Origin: Streptomyces cyaneogriseus subsp. noncyanogenus
GTDB taxonomy: Bacteria; Actinomycetota; Actinomycetes; Streptomycetales; Streptomycetaceae
Length of the DNA stretch: 64,000 bases
Reading direction: 5' to 3'
NCBI RefSeq assembly: GCF_000931445.1
Contig: NZ_CP010849.1
Coordinates: forward strand, 3,286,001 to 3,350,000
In this document: in pieces, positions 33,196-41,606 of the stretch
How the letters are laid out: the number at the start of each line of letters is the position of its first letter
How positions within the stretch are numbered: the first letter of the stretch is position 1
Position numbers and translations under genes: made by a program
The notes under the pieces: model-generated
Told to the model about the DNA's origin: nothing
Databases searched by the model: none
The model's input: the letters and a program-made list of their open reading frames with translations, nothing else

Positions 33196-33810
33196 CGTAT
33201 ATCTCCTATATCGGTTATGAATGGCGCGTCGTGTGACACGCACGTGCGAACGAATCGGTACGGTCCTGCCGGCCACCCGCCGGTCAACCGTCGACCGGTC
33301 CCGCGGCCGGTCGCGGCCGCAGGTCCCGCCGTCCCGCGAAGTGGCCCCCGCCAAGTGCCCCCGCGAAGTGGCCTTTACGAGGCGCCCCCAGCGAAATGCC
33401 CCCCCGAAGTGGCCCCGCCATGTGGTGCGTCGATCTGATGCGTCGATGTGGTTCGTCGAAGAGTCTGCCGCCCGGACACGGCCCGGCGCGCTGGTGTTCA
33501 GCGCACTCTTTCCCTGAGGTAAACCCCACCCCCACTGCTGCGGTCCACCGCCCCCCGACGGCGTAAGACCAGATTAAGGACGGCACCCGCCCCCTCTCGT
33601 CCTACGGCGGTACGAACCCTCCCCGAGCCGTAGTACGGAGGTACCCCTAGGGGCCCTCCCCCCTCCGGCGGAGCGCGCCTAGGGGTCGGTCTGCCCCCTT
33701 GGACGCACCCGGCCTCCGCCCTCCCGCGGCGGCGGGCCGAGTGGGAAGCTGACCCGGCAGATAGCTGCACAGGGAAAGCAGAACGGCACAGGGACAAGGG
33801 GAGAACCCGG
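33196..33810. other. divergent intergenic region ABC operon / MFS exporter
   Basis: About 615 bp. It contains AT-rich TATAGGAGATATACG next to the ATPase start, a repeat array (33336-33416), CCCCTAGGGG-type palindromes at about 33643-33685, and the ribosome site AAGGGGAG of the MFS gene. One 100-codon minus-strand frame (33284-33586) crosses the repeats but has no ribosome site or recognisable protein, so it is not called. Confidence 0.5.
33336..33416. repeat. imperfect GCGAAGTGGCCCC repeat array
   Basis: Five related units (GCGAAGTGGCCCC, GCCAAGTGCCCC, GCGAAGTGGCC, GCGAAATGCCCC, CGAAGTGGCCCC) are spaced irregularly over 80 bp, about 140-220 bp upstream of the ABC ATPase start. On that gene's strand each reads GGGGCCACTTCGC. 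Repeated regulator half-sites or simple slippage are both possible. Confidence 0.65.
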
Positions 33811-35304
33811 GTGGACAGCACCAGACCGGCGATACGCGACACCGAACGGCCCACGGCGCACCGGCGCGGCGCGGTCGTCGCCGCACTGATGCTGGCGATG
33901 GCGCTGGCGGCCCTGGACTCCACCATCGTCTCCACCGCCGTCCCGCAGATCGTCGGCGACCTCGGCGGTTTCTCCGTCTTCTCCTGGCTGTTCTCCGGCT
34001 ATCTGCTGGCCGTCACCGTCACCCTGCCCGTCTACGGCAAGCTCTCCGACACCTTCGGCCGCAAACCGGTCCTGGTCGCGGGCGCCGCGCTCTTCCTCCT
34101 CGGCTCCCTGCTGTGCGCGCTGGCCTGGAACATGGCCGCCCTCATCGCCTTCCGCGTCGTCCAGGGCCTGGGCGGCGGGGCCTTGCAGGGCACGGTGCAG
34201 ACGCTCGCCGCCGACCTGTACCCGCTGGAGGAACGCCCCAGGATCCAGGCCAGGCTGTCGACCGTGTGGGCGGTGTCCGCGGTGGCGGGCCCCGGACTGG
34301 GCGGCGTCCTCGCCGCGTACGCCGACTGGCGCTGGATCTTCCTGGTCAACCTGCCCATCGGGGCCGTGGCGCTGTGGCTGATCGTCCGTCATCTGCGCGA
34401 GCCGCAGCGGGAGCCGTCCGCCGCCCGCCCCCGCGTCGACTGGGCGGGCGCGCTGGCCGTGTTCGCCTGCGGCGGCGCCCTGCTCACCGCGCTGGTGCAG
34501 GGCGGAGTGGCCTGGCCGTGGCTGTCGCCGCCCTCCCTCGCGCTGTTCGGTGCGGGCCTGCTGCTGCTCGTGGCCGTGGTGGTGATCGAACGCCGGGCGG
34601 CGGAGCCGATCATCCCGGGCTGGGTGTGGCGGCGCCGCACCATCGCCGCGGTCAATCTCGCGCTCGGCGCGCTCGGCCTGCTGATGGTGGCGCCGACGGT
34701 CTTCCTGCCGACGTACGCCCAGTCGGTGCTGGGCCTCGCTCCGGTCGCGGCCGGTTTCGTCCTGTCGGTGTGGACGCTGAGCTGGCCGGTGTCGGCGGCG
34801 CTGAGCCAGCACGTCTACCGCAGGATCGGCTTCCGCAACACGGCGATGCTCGGCATCGGCACGGCCACGCTGATCCTGTTCGCCTTCCCCTTCCTCCCCT
34901 ATCCCGGCGAGCCCTGGCAGCCGGCCCTGCTGATGCTGCTGCTCGGCGCCGCGCTCGGCCTGTTCCAGCTTCCGCTCATCGTCGGCGTGCAGTCGACGGT
35001 GGTGTGGTCCGAGCGGGGCACGGCGACCGCGTCCGTCCTCTTCTGCCGCCAGACCGGCCAGACCGCCGGCGCGGCCGTCTTCGGCGCGATCGCCAACGGT
35101 GTGCTGGCCGCCCGGCTCGGCGGCTCCGGCGACCTCGACTCGGTCACCCGGGCACTGGACGCGGGCACCGCCCCCGAAGCGACCCGGCGCGCCATCGCCG
35201 ACGCCGTCCACGCCGTCTATCTGGGCGCCGCGGGCGCGGCCGCCCTGGCGTTCCTGGTGCTGCTGGTGCTGGCGCCGCGCGTCTTCCCGGTGCTCAAGGA
35301 CTGA
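33811..35304 (+). CDS. MFS drug exporter, DHA2 (EmrB/QacA) family
   Basis: 497 residues from GTG 33811 with AAGGGGAG upstream. Fourteen hydrophobic helices are expected from length and pattern. Motif A (GKLSDTFGRKPVL) follows helix 2, the helix-4 arginine motif is in FRVVQGLGGGALQG, and the helix-5 antiporter motif C is in STVWAVSAVAGPGLGGVL. Members export lipophilic drugs or the cell's own antibiotics using the proton gradient. No TetR or MarR repressor is adjacent, and the divergent operon encodes a different exporter class, so the substrate cannot be inferred. A short inverted repeat follows the stop codon. Confidence 0.9.
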   Translation: MDSTRPAIRDTERPTAHRRGAVVAALMLAMALAALDSTIVSTAVPQIVGDLGGFSVFSWLFSGYLLAVTVTLPVYGKLSDTFGRKPVLVAGAALFLLGSLLCALAWNMAALIAFRVVQGLGGGALQGTVQTLAADLYPLEERPRIQARLSTVWAVSAVAGPGLGGVLAAYADWRWIFLVNLPIGAVALWLIVRHLREPQREPSAARPRVDWAGALAVFACGGALLTALVQGGVAWPWLSPPSLALFGAGLLLLVAVVVIERRAAEPIIPGWVWRRRTIAAVNLALGALGLLMVAPTVFLPTYAQSVLGLAPVAAGFVLSVWTLSWPVSAALSQHVYRRIGFRNTAMLGIGTATLILFAFPFLPYPGEPWQPALLMLLLGAALGLFQLPLIVGVQSTVVWSERGTATASVLFCRQTGQTAGAAVFGAIANGVLAARLGGSGDLDSVTRALDAGTAPEATRRAIADAVHAVYLGAAGAAALAFLVLLVLAPRVFPVLKD

Positions 35305-35310
35305 CCGCGG

Positions 35311-35344
35311 GGTGTCCGCAGTGGTCACACCCGCCGCGGACACC
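35311..35344 (+). terminator. hairpin after the MFS gene
   Basis: GGTGTCCGC (35311-35319) pairs with GCGGACACC (35336-35344), a 9-bp stem with a 16-nt loop, 7 bp past the MFS stop and between convergent genes. Confidence 0.5.
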
Positions 35345-35421
35345 GACACCGACGCGGCACGGCCCGCGTCGCCGCCGACACGGGCGCGGCGCGGCCCGCC
35401 GCACGCGGGAGCCGCCCGGGC

Positions 35422-36306
35422 TCACCTCGCCACCCGCGCCGAGAGCGCCTCCAGCCGGCTGCGCGCCTGGTCCATCTCGGCCCGTACGACGTCCCAGCGC
35501 TCCTGGTGCTCGTGGAGCACCCGTTCCGTCTCGCTCGCGACGCGCTCCTCGTGCACCCGCGCCTCGGCGATCACCTCCGCCGCCCGGGCCCGCGCCTCCT
35601 CCTGCCGGCGCCGAGCCGCCTCCCGGGCTCCGGCCAGCTCCCGCTCCGCCTCGGCGAGCGCGTCCTCGGCCCGCTTCAGCAGCTCCGCCCGGTGCCTGTT
35701 CAGGGCCGCCGCCCGCGCCGCCTCGGCCCGCTCCTCCCCCGCCCACCGCTCGGCGTGCTCACGCGACTGGCCGGCGAGCGTCTCCGAGGCGCTCCGCCGC
35801 GCCTCCCGCAGGACCGCCAGCCCCTCGCGGCGGCTCTCCTTCACCGCGCGCCGGGCCGCCACCCGGATCCCCTCGGCCTCGGCGCGCGCCGCGAGCAGCC
35901 GCTGCCGGGCGCGCTCGTCGGCCTCGGCGCGGACGGCGTCGGCGTACGCCTGCGCGTCCTTCCGTACGCCGTTCGCATGGGCCCGCGCCTCCTCCATCGC
36001 GCGCTCCCCCGCACGCCGCGCGCCTTCCACGAGCGCCGCGGCCTCCTCGCGTACGAGCCGGAAGACGCGCCGCGCACGCCCCCCGAGCGCCTCGTACGTC
36101 TGCGGCGCGAGCCGCTCCACCGCCTCCCGTAACCGGGTCGTCTCCGCTTCCATCTCCCGGGCGAGCACGGTCAGCCGGGCCGCCCTTTCCCAGGCGGCGT
36201 CCCGCTCCGCGGAGAGGGCGGCGACGCGGGCGTCGACCTGTTCGGGACGGTAGCCGCGCCCCCGTACGGCCACGAAGCCGTGGGGCGATCCGGATGCGCT
36301 GCTCAT
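35422..36306 (-). CDS. FilP/DivIVA-like coiled-coil cytoskeletal protein
   Basis: 294 residues from ATG 36306. After a short head, VRGRGYRPEQVDARVAAL followed by RDAAWERAARLTVLAREMEAE closely resembles the N-terminus of Streptomyces FilP, historically misannotated as cellulose-binding protein. The rest is almost continuous Ala/Glu/Arg-rich coiled coil (about 45-290) with no Pro breaks. FilP forms filaments and cooperates with DivIVA and Scy in polar growth. This protein is slightly shorter than FilP and is probably a paralogue with a related but undefined role. The ribosome site is weak. It is convergent with the MFS gene. Confidence 0.8.
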   Translation of the reverse strand: MSSASGSPHGFVAVRGRGYRPEQVDARVAALSAERDAAWERAARLTVLAREMEAETTRLREAVERLAPQTYEALGGRARRVFRLVREEAAALVEGARRAGERAMEEARAHANGVRKDAQAYADAVRAEADERARQRLLAARAEAEGIRVAARRAVKESRREGLAVLREARRSASETLAGQSREHAERWAGEERAEAARAAALNRHRAELLKRAEDALAEAERELAGAREAARRRQEEARARAAEVIAEARVHEERVASETERVLHEHQERWDVVRAEMDQARSRLEALSARVAR

Positions 36307-36422
36307 GCGCACATCTTGAAGGATCAGACGTAAGTGACATAATCCGACACTCCGCACATACGGTACGACGGTTCCGTACGGCCGGAGGGGACGGACGTAC
36401 GGATGCGCCCGCACGCGACACC

Positions 36423-36468
36423 GAGGGGCCCGGCCCGATCGCCATCGCACGACCGGGCCGGGCCCCTC
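36423..36468 (-). terminator. hairpin terminator of the toxin/immunity group
   Basis: GAGGGGCCCGGCCCG (36423-36437) pairs with CGGGCCGGGCCCCTC (ending 36468) over a 15-16 nt loop, 22 bp after the stop of the minus-strand deaminase/SUKH-4 gene. Confidence 0.7.
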
Positions 36469-36490
36469 ACCCGGCGTCAGCGGGCCGGGG

Positions 36491-39007
36491 TCACAGCAGC
36501 CCGTCCCACATCTGCTCCAGCAGCACCGACCACCAGCTCTCCGGCGACCCCAGCGCCGCCGGGTCCAGGGCGGCCAACTGGGCCTGGAAGTCGACGGTCC
36601 AGCGGCCCGCCTGCTCCTGGTTCAGCCCGTACCTCAGCCGCCACATCCGGCCCAGCAACGCCAGACAGCGCGCGAACTCCGGCAGCCCCGTGTTCACGAA
36701 CTGCGGCGGCACCGGCGCACCGCCCGGCCCCGCCTCCACCGGCACCGCGACGATGTTCGCCGTGCCGTACTGCACACAGATCGCCTTGCCGAAGTCGCTG
36801 CCCACGACCAGATACGAGCCCGCGTCCGAGGCCGGCCGCACGCCCCGCTCGGCCGCCAGCTCGGCCAGCGTCGGCACCGGACGGCCCGGCTGGGCCTGCG
36901 CCCAGAAGAACGGGCCCATGTCCACCGGCAGACCCGCCACCACCAGGGTGTGCGCCACGACCGGCGGCACCCCCTGCCGGTCCACCGCGGCCTGCTCGAA
37001 CCGGAACAGTCCCGGCCCGAACGCCGCCGCCAGCTCCTGCGCGACCGCCTCCGGCGGCACCGGCGGCAGCGCCTGCACCGGCGGCAGCGGCGCCCGCACC
37101 GGCGCCGGCCGCGCCGGACCGTCGGCCACCTGGTGCAACTCCTTCTGGTGCGCCAGCAGTTGACGCATACCCTGCTGCCGGCTCGCGTGGTCCGTGCCGT
37201 AGGGCGCGATGGACGCGAGCCGCGCCTGCGGCCACTGCTCCCGGATCATCCGGGCGCAGTACGCCCCCGGCAGCTCGCACGACTCCAGCTCCGTGTGCAG
37301 CTCCAGCACCTGGTCCGGCGGCACGTTCATGGCGCGCAGCTCGTGGAAGATCTGCCACTCCGGGTGCGGCATGCCCGGCGCCGAACGCCGGATGAGCTGC
37401 TGCTCGGAACCGTCCTGCGCCCGGTAGCGCAGCACGGCCTGGTAGCCGGGGCCGACGGTCGGCAGACCGGTGGGCTGCGGCGGATAGCCGTACGCCGGAG
37501 GCGGGCCGGGCACGGGACCGCCGGGCGGCGGCACCGCGCCGGGCGGCACGGGCGCGGGAGCACCGTGCCCGGCGGGCGCACCCGGAACCGGCGGCACCGG
37601 GGACGCGCCCGGAGCCGGGGGCGGGAACGGCGCGCCCGGGTGCGGCGGCGCGGACGTGCCCGGACCGGGCGGCGGCAGGGGCGCGCCGGGAACCGGCGGC
37701 ACAGGCGCGCCCGGCCCCTGCACCGGAGGAGGCGTGCCCGGCGCCGCGGGCGGAAGCGGCACCCCCGGAGCCGAGGGAGGCGGCACGCCGGGCCCGCCGA
37801 CCGGGGGCACACCGGGCCCGGGCGCGCCGGGTCCGCCGACCGCAGGCGCGCCGGGCCCACCCGCCGGAGGCGCGGCCGGAGCGGTGGATGCGGGCATGCC
37901 GGGAACCCCTGGGACACCGGGAGCACCGGGGACACCCGGGAACTGCGAGGCTCCCGGAGGCCGCGGAGCCCCCGGAGGCACGGGCGGCTGGGGAACGGGC
38001 GCCCCCGGCACACCGGAGCCGCCGGGAGGCGCGGCCGGGTGCGGAACACCCGCGACACCGGCAGTACCAGCAGCCTCAGGAGTGCCGACGACGCCGGGAG
38101 CAGCAGCACCAGCTCCAGCCGCACCGCTGCCGGCACCACCCGCACCACCCGGCCCACCGAGCCTCTCCTGAGGCAGCGGCATGGGCGCCTCCTGAGGCAG
38201 CGGCGCCCCGGAAGGAACCGACAGAACCGGCGGAACGGGCGGAACGGGCGGCGGCGCGGCCCCCGGCGCACCGGGCGGCATCGCGCCCGGCGGAGGGGGC
38301 GTCGGCGCCCCGGCACCCGGACCGGACCCGTACGGAGGCGTCCCCGGACCGGCCGGGGGCCGAGGCGGCGCCTGCGGCGGCACACCCGGCTCCGGGTCGT
38401 CGTCGGCTCCGCTCAACGGCGGCGCGGACACGGTGTCGGGCAGCGGTACGGAACGGTCCTCCCCGGCGTCCGCGCTGGTGTCCGTCCCGGTCCACGGAGT
38501 CGCCCCGACGGGAACACCCGGCGCCCCCGCGCCACCGGCCGGCCCCTCGGACGCCCCCGACGCCCCCCGCGCCGCGGCCGACGGGACACCGGCACCGGAC
38601 CCGTCCCCCGCGCCGGCACCCCGCCGCTCCGGCCCGCCCATCCGGTCCGCCGCCTCCTGCAACCACTCCGGCGGAGTCAGCAGGAACGACGTCTGGTTCA
38701 GATCGACGCGCGCCGCCGGCACCGGCGCCGGCTCGTCCACCGGATCCGGACGGCCGTACTCCTCCTCGTACCGGCGGATCACCTCACCCACCGGCAGCGC
38801 GGGCCACAGCGTCGCCTCACCGCTGTCCCGCGCGATCACCAGCCGCTGCGCGCCCCCGTCCGAACGCGGCCCGTCCGCCGGGTCCTCCGGCCACACCACG
38901 AACCCGAGCTCGAACTCCCGCACCCGCACCTCGCGGTGCCCGGACGACGGCACATCGCCGTTGATCCACTCCTCGGCGCGCTCCTGCGCCTGCGCGAACG
39001 TCACCAT
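36491..39007 (-). CDS. Imm35-like / deaminase / SUKH-4 multidomain protein
   Basis: 838 residues with no signal peptide. Residues 1-90 (FAQAQERAEEWING, then AQRLVIARDSGEATLWPALP and VIRRYEEEYG) look like an Imm35/YrhB domain. A Pro/Gly-rich disordered linker of nearly 400 residues follows (about 125-515). Residues about 520-620 hold a nucleic-acid deaminase-like core with His571-x-Glu573 and Cys577/Cys584 (ELHTELESC then GAYC), the zinc pattern of XOO_2897-type toxins. The last 190 residues resemble a SUKH-4 immunity domain. Toxin and immunity parts thus seem to share one chain, a design known in actinobacteria. The next gene is only 7 bp upstream. Domain names are by eye and need profile searches. 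Confidence 0.7.
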   Translation of the reverse strand: MVTFAQAQERAEEWINGDVPSSGHREVRVREFELGFVVWPEDPADGPRSDGGAQRLVIARDSGEATLWPALPVGEVIRRYEEEYGRPDPVDEPAPVPAARVDLNQTSFLLTPPEWLQEAADRMGGPERRGAGAGDGSGAGVPSAAARGASGASEGPAGGAGAPGVPVGATPWTGTDTSADAGEDRSVPLPDTVSAPPLSGADDDPEPGVPPQAPPRPPAGPGTPPYGSGPGAGAPTPPPPGAMPPGAPGAAPPPVPPVPPVLSVPSGAPLPQEAPMPLPQERLGGPGGAGGAGSGAAGAGAAAPGVVGTPEAAGTAGVAGVPHPAAPPGGSGVPGAPVPQPPVPPGAPRPPGASQFPGVPGAPGVPGVPGMPASTAPAAPPAGGPGAPAVGGPGAPGPGVPPVGGPGVPPPSAPGVPLPPAAPGTPPPVQGPGAPVPPVPGAPLPPPGPGTSAPPHPGAPFPPPAPGASPVPPVPGAPAGHGAPAPVPPGAVPPPGGPVPGPPPAYGYPPQPTGLPTVGPGYQAVLRYRAQDGSEQQLIRRSAPGMPHPEWQIFHELRAMNVPPDQVLELHTELESCELPGAYCARMIREQWPQARLASIAPYGTDHASRQQGMRQLLAHQKELHQVADGPARPAPVRAPLPPVQALPPVPPEAVAQELAAAFGPGLFRFEQAAVDRQGVPPVVAHTLVVAGLPVDMGPFFWAQAQPGRPVPTLAELAAERGVRPASDAGSYLVVGSDFGKAICVQYGTANIVAVPVEAGPGGAPVPPQFVNTGLPEFARCLALLGRMWRLRYGLNQEQAGRWTVDFQAQLAALDPAALGSPESWWSVLLEQMWDGLL

Positions 39008-39014
39008 CGCCAGC

Positions 39015-40058
39015 TCACTCCCCGGCCGAGGCCGCGGAAGCCGCGGCGGGCCCCGTAGGGGACACCACGCGCGCGAAGCCCCCGTCCACCATCAGATTCG
39101 CCACCGTCTCCAGCTCCGGCGGGGAACCCGCCAGCCGCGTCAGAAAGGCGTCGAAGTCCTCCCCGCACGGCAGCAGCAGCCGCTCCACCCGCTCCGCCGG
39201 AGACCACGCCGGATCCACGTCCCGCGCGTCGTCGTACGCGCAGAACCACACCGAACCGACCCGGTCCCCCTTCACCTTCACCGCCAGCAACCCGCCCTGG
39301 ACGAAGGCGACCCCCAGGTAATCCTTCGTCAGATGGTCGCGCAGGCACTTGTTGACGTAGACCAGATCGTTGACGGCCGCCTCCTCCCGCACCGTGAAGA
39401 ACGGCTGGTCCACCAGCAGCCCCAGCTCGGCGTCGAGCGCCGTCCCCACCGGCGCGCACCCGCCCGCCGCCTTCAGGAACGACCGGTAGGCACCCGGCAG
39501 CCGGTACCCGAGATCCTCCTCGACCCCCTGCACCTGCGACTCCGTCACCGCCACACCCGACTTCGGCAGCCCGAAGTGCGCCGGACGCGTCTCCTGCAAC
39601 GGACGCGTCCCCCGCTTGCCCTGGTCGACGGCGGCCGTCGCGATCCCCCCGTGGTGCCGCAGCAGCGCCTTCACCTCGACCGGGACCAGCTCCAGCCGCC
39701 GCGTACCCGCCACGTGGTGCCACGTCCAGCCGTGCGGCGTCGCCACCGCCGGCACCGTGTCCCACAGCTCGTGCCCCGCCGCCGACAGCGCCGCGTTCGC
39801 CGACACGTAGTCCGTCAGCCGCAACTCGTCGACACCGAAACCCGCCGGCGGATCGGCGATCTCCACCGCCGCCCGGGCATACGGTGAGAAATCGGGATAG
39901 CCACGCTCGTCCACCCGCACCCCCCGGGGATGACGGGCCGCCCTGACCGGATCCGGGAAATGCACGACCTGCCCGGCGTAGGCCGCGTTCGGCGGCACGG
40001 CTTGTCCCCCGGCCTGGGAGCCGGGAGCAGCCCCCAGCCCGAGCCGACCTGTCGTCAT
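39015..40058 (-). CDS. WHH-nuclease / SUKH (SMI1-KNR4) fusion protein
   Basis: 347 residues from ATG 40058 (AGGGGG eight bases upstream). Residues about 50-145 match the WHH variant of HNH/Endo VII toxins: HGWTWHHVAGTRRLELVPVE with Trp113-His114-His115, then HHGG (135-138). From about 165, SGVAVTESQVQGVEEDLGYRLPGA-type sequence is a SUKH-1 (SMI1/KNR4) immunity domain, carrying the usual W/F and acidic positions, to about 320. Free SUKH proteins neutralise such nucleases, and here both are fused, so the nuclease is presumably held inactive in cis or the protein senses invading toxins. There is no export signal. The stop is 7 bp from the next gene (start 39007), so the two are co-transcribed. 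Confidence 0.78.
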   Translation of the reverse strand: MTTGRLGLGAAPGSQAGGQAVPPNAAYAGQVVHFPDPVRAARHPRGVRVDERGYPDFSPYARAAVEIADPPAGFGVDELRLTDYVSANAALSAAGHELWDTVPAVATPHGWTWHHVAGTRRLELVPVEVKALLRHHGGIATAAVDQGKRGTRPLQETRPAHFGLPKSGVAVTESQVQGVEEDLGYRLPGAYRSFLKAAGGCAPVGTALDAELGLLVDQPFFTVREEAAVNDLVYVNKCLRDHLTKDYLGVAFVQGGLLAVKVKGDRVGSVWFCAYDDARDVDPAWSPAERVERLLLPCGEDFDAFLTRLAGSPPELETVANLMVDGGFARVVSPTGPAAASAASAGE

Positions 40059-40433
40059 GGCGGTTGCCCCCTGCGGCATTCAGTACGACCCGTGGAACAC
40101 CCGAGGCGCACCACGCTCCGTATCGACTGTCACGTCTCGAATCACGTCTGGCTGACTGGCCGGCGGCCCGCCCCACCGGACGTCCCGCCACCCCGCCGGC
40201 CACACGCGTCACCGCACGGCCCGCGGTGCCGACAGCCTATGCGGTACGACGACACCGGTCACCGGCACCGGCCGCCACCCCCGTCCACCCCCGTCCACCC
40301 CCGTGACCGGCCGTCACCCCAGCGTGACAGCACGCTCGAACACCCGCGTGTCACCCGGCCCCAGCTTCCCCACGAGCCACGCCATTTGGCACTCTGTGAC
40401 ATCCGGGGGGATGCTCAGGAGGGGATGATGATC
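40059..40433. other. divergent promoter region of the toxin/immunity locus
   Basis: About 375 bp between the WHH-SUKH gene (minus) and the YwqJ-like deaminase (plus). It contains three tandem GTCCACCCCC units (about 40279-40309) and a GTGACA-containing stretch before the AGGAGGGG ribosome site at 40418. No promoter pair is convincing and no gene is seen. Confidence 0.45.
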
Positions 40434-41606
40434 ATGAGCGTGACGCAGACGGGACCACACTCGGGACCGCACACCAGCCGGTCCGGCGACCCCCGGACCG
40501 GCGACCCGCGCGTCGGCTGGAGCGCCACCGACGCCGCCCGCACCCCCACCCTCCGGCACCGCCGCGACGGCATACTCCCCACCATCGCCGCCGCCCTCTC
40601 CGTCCGCGGCACCACCCTCACCGGCACCGCCGCCCGCGGCGACACACCCCCCGCCCTCCACCCCCTCGTCCAGGACTTCCTCGACACCCTCACCAGCGGC
40701 CAGCGCGACCGCTTCACCGGCCGCTGCGCCGAGACCCTCCTCATCTCCCGGCACATCACCGCCGCCGACGCCGCCCGCAGCAAACGCGCCAGCCGCAGAC
40801 CCATGACCAACGGCGAAGCCCGCAAAGCCCTCAAACACGCCAAACTCACCGCCCGCCGCATCCGCGAGGAAGGCGACCCCCTCCACGGCAGCTTCGCCGA
40901 CCCCTGCCGCGCCTGCACCGCCCTCAGCGCCCACTTCGGCGTCCGCATCGTCGACCCCCCGGCCGGCCACCGACCACTGACCCCACCCGCCGCCCCACGA
41001 CACCACGACGAACCAGGGCAGATGCACACCGACCGCACCTCCACCACCCGCTTCTCCGTCCCCGTCGACGCCGCCCTGCGCGCCGCCGGCTGGCAACCCG
41101 GCCGCTGGGACATCGAACAAGCCGAGATCTGGGCCGACACCCTCCGCGGCCACACCTCACCCAACGGACACCGGCACGCCGTCTCCCCCGCCGCCGTCGA
41201 AGCCTGGGCCGAATTCGGCGGCCTGCACATCACCCCCACCGGCCCCGGCCGCCAGCTCGCCCCCGCCGCCCTCCACCTCGACCCCCTGACCCCCACCCCC
41301 GCACGACGAACCAAGGGCAGATGCACACCGACCGCACCCCGACCACGCGCTTCCCCGCCCCCGTGGACGCCGCCCTGCGCACCGCAGGCTGGCAACCCGG
41401 ACGCTGGGACATCAAACAGGCCGAGATCTGGGCCGACACCCTGCGCGGCCACACCTCACCCGCCGGCCACCGCCACACCGTCTTCCCCGCCGCCGTGGAA
41501 GCCTGGGCCGAATTCGGCGGCCTCACCGTCACCCCCACCGGCCCCGGCCGCCAGATCGCCCCCGCCACCCTCCACATCGACCCCCTCCACGGCCTCCACC
41601 TCGTAA
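40434..41606 (+). CDS. YwqJ-like deaminase domain protein, 3' end unreliable
   Basis: The ATG at 40434 is nine bases after AGGAGGGG. Residues 75-175 hold a YwqJ-type deaminase: GRCAE (Cys98-Ala-Glu100) and DPCRAC (Pro157-Cys158-x-x-Cys161) supply zinc ligands and the catalytic Glu, flanked by KLTARRIREEGDPLHGSFA. The frame does not stop after the domain. It runs in frame through a truncated SUKH-3 copy (from residue 197), then out of frame across the second copy, and its stop TAA (41604-41606) lies inside a sequencing linker. The true gene probably ends near residue 180-200, where a TGA lies one base out of frame. It is likely the toxin partner of the SUKH-3 genes. Confidence 0.72.
   Translation: MSVTQTGPHSGPHTSRSGDPRTGDPRVGWSATDAARTPTLRHRRDGILPTIAAALSVRGTTLTGTAARGDTPPALHPLVQDFLDTLTSGQRDRFTGRCAETLLISRHITAADAARSKRASRRPMTNGEARKALKHAKLTARRIREEGDPLHGSFADPCRACTALSAHFGVRIVDPPAGHRPLTPPAAPRHHDEPGQMHTDRTSTTRFSVPVDAALRAAGWQPGRWDIEQAEIWADTLRGHTSPNGHRHAVSPAAVEAWAEFGGLHITPTGPGRQLAPAALHLDPLTPTPARRTKGRCTPTAPRPRASPPPWTPPCAPQAGNPDAGTSNRPRSGPTPCAATPHPPATATPSSPPPWKPGPNSAASPSPPPAPAARSPPPPSTSTPSTASTS
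41022..41287 (+). pseudogene. truncated SUKH-3 immunity gene copy
   Basis: Starting at ATG 41022, 89 codons encode MHTDRTSTTRFSVPVDAALR and the SUKH-3 N-terminal half up to LHLDPL, where it breaks off into the leader of the next copy. It matches the first 89 residues of the downstream SUKH-3 gene except for about a dozen residues, so it is a diverged paralogue and not a simple read duplication. The missing C-terminal half may be genuine decay or an assembler collapsing two full tandem genes, which is plausible because the next gene shows clear assembly damage. Confidence 0.6.

Noticed and set aside
33284..33586. 100-codon minus-strand frame upstream of the ABC ATPase
   Set aside because: It is largely a translation of the repeat array and lacks a ribosome site.
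37500..38300. Gly/Pro-rich stretch as a collagen-like protein or DNA repeat
   Set aside because: The Gly-Pro spacing is irregular, the DNA shows no exact unit, and it is flanked by folded domains on both sides, so it reads as a disordered linker.
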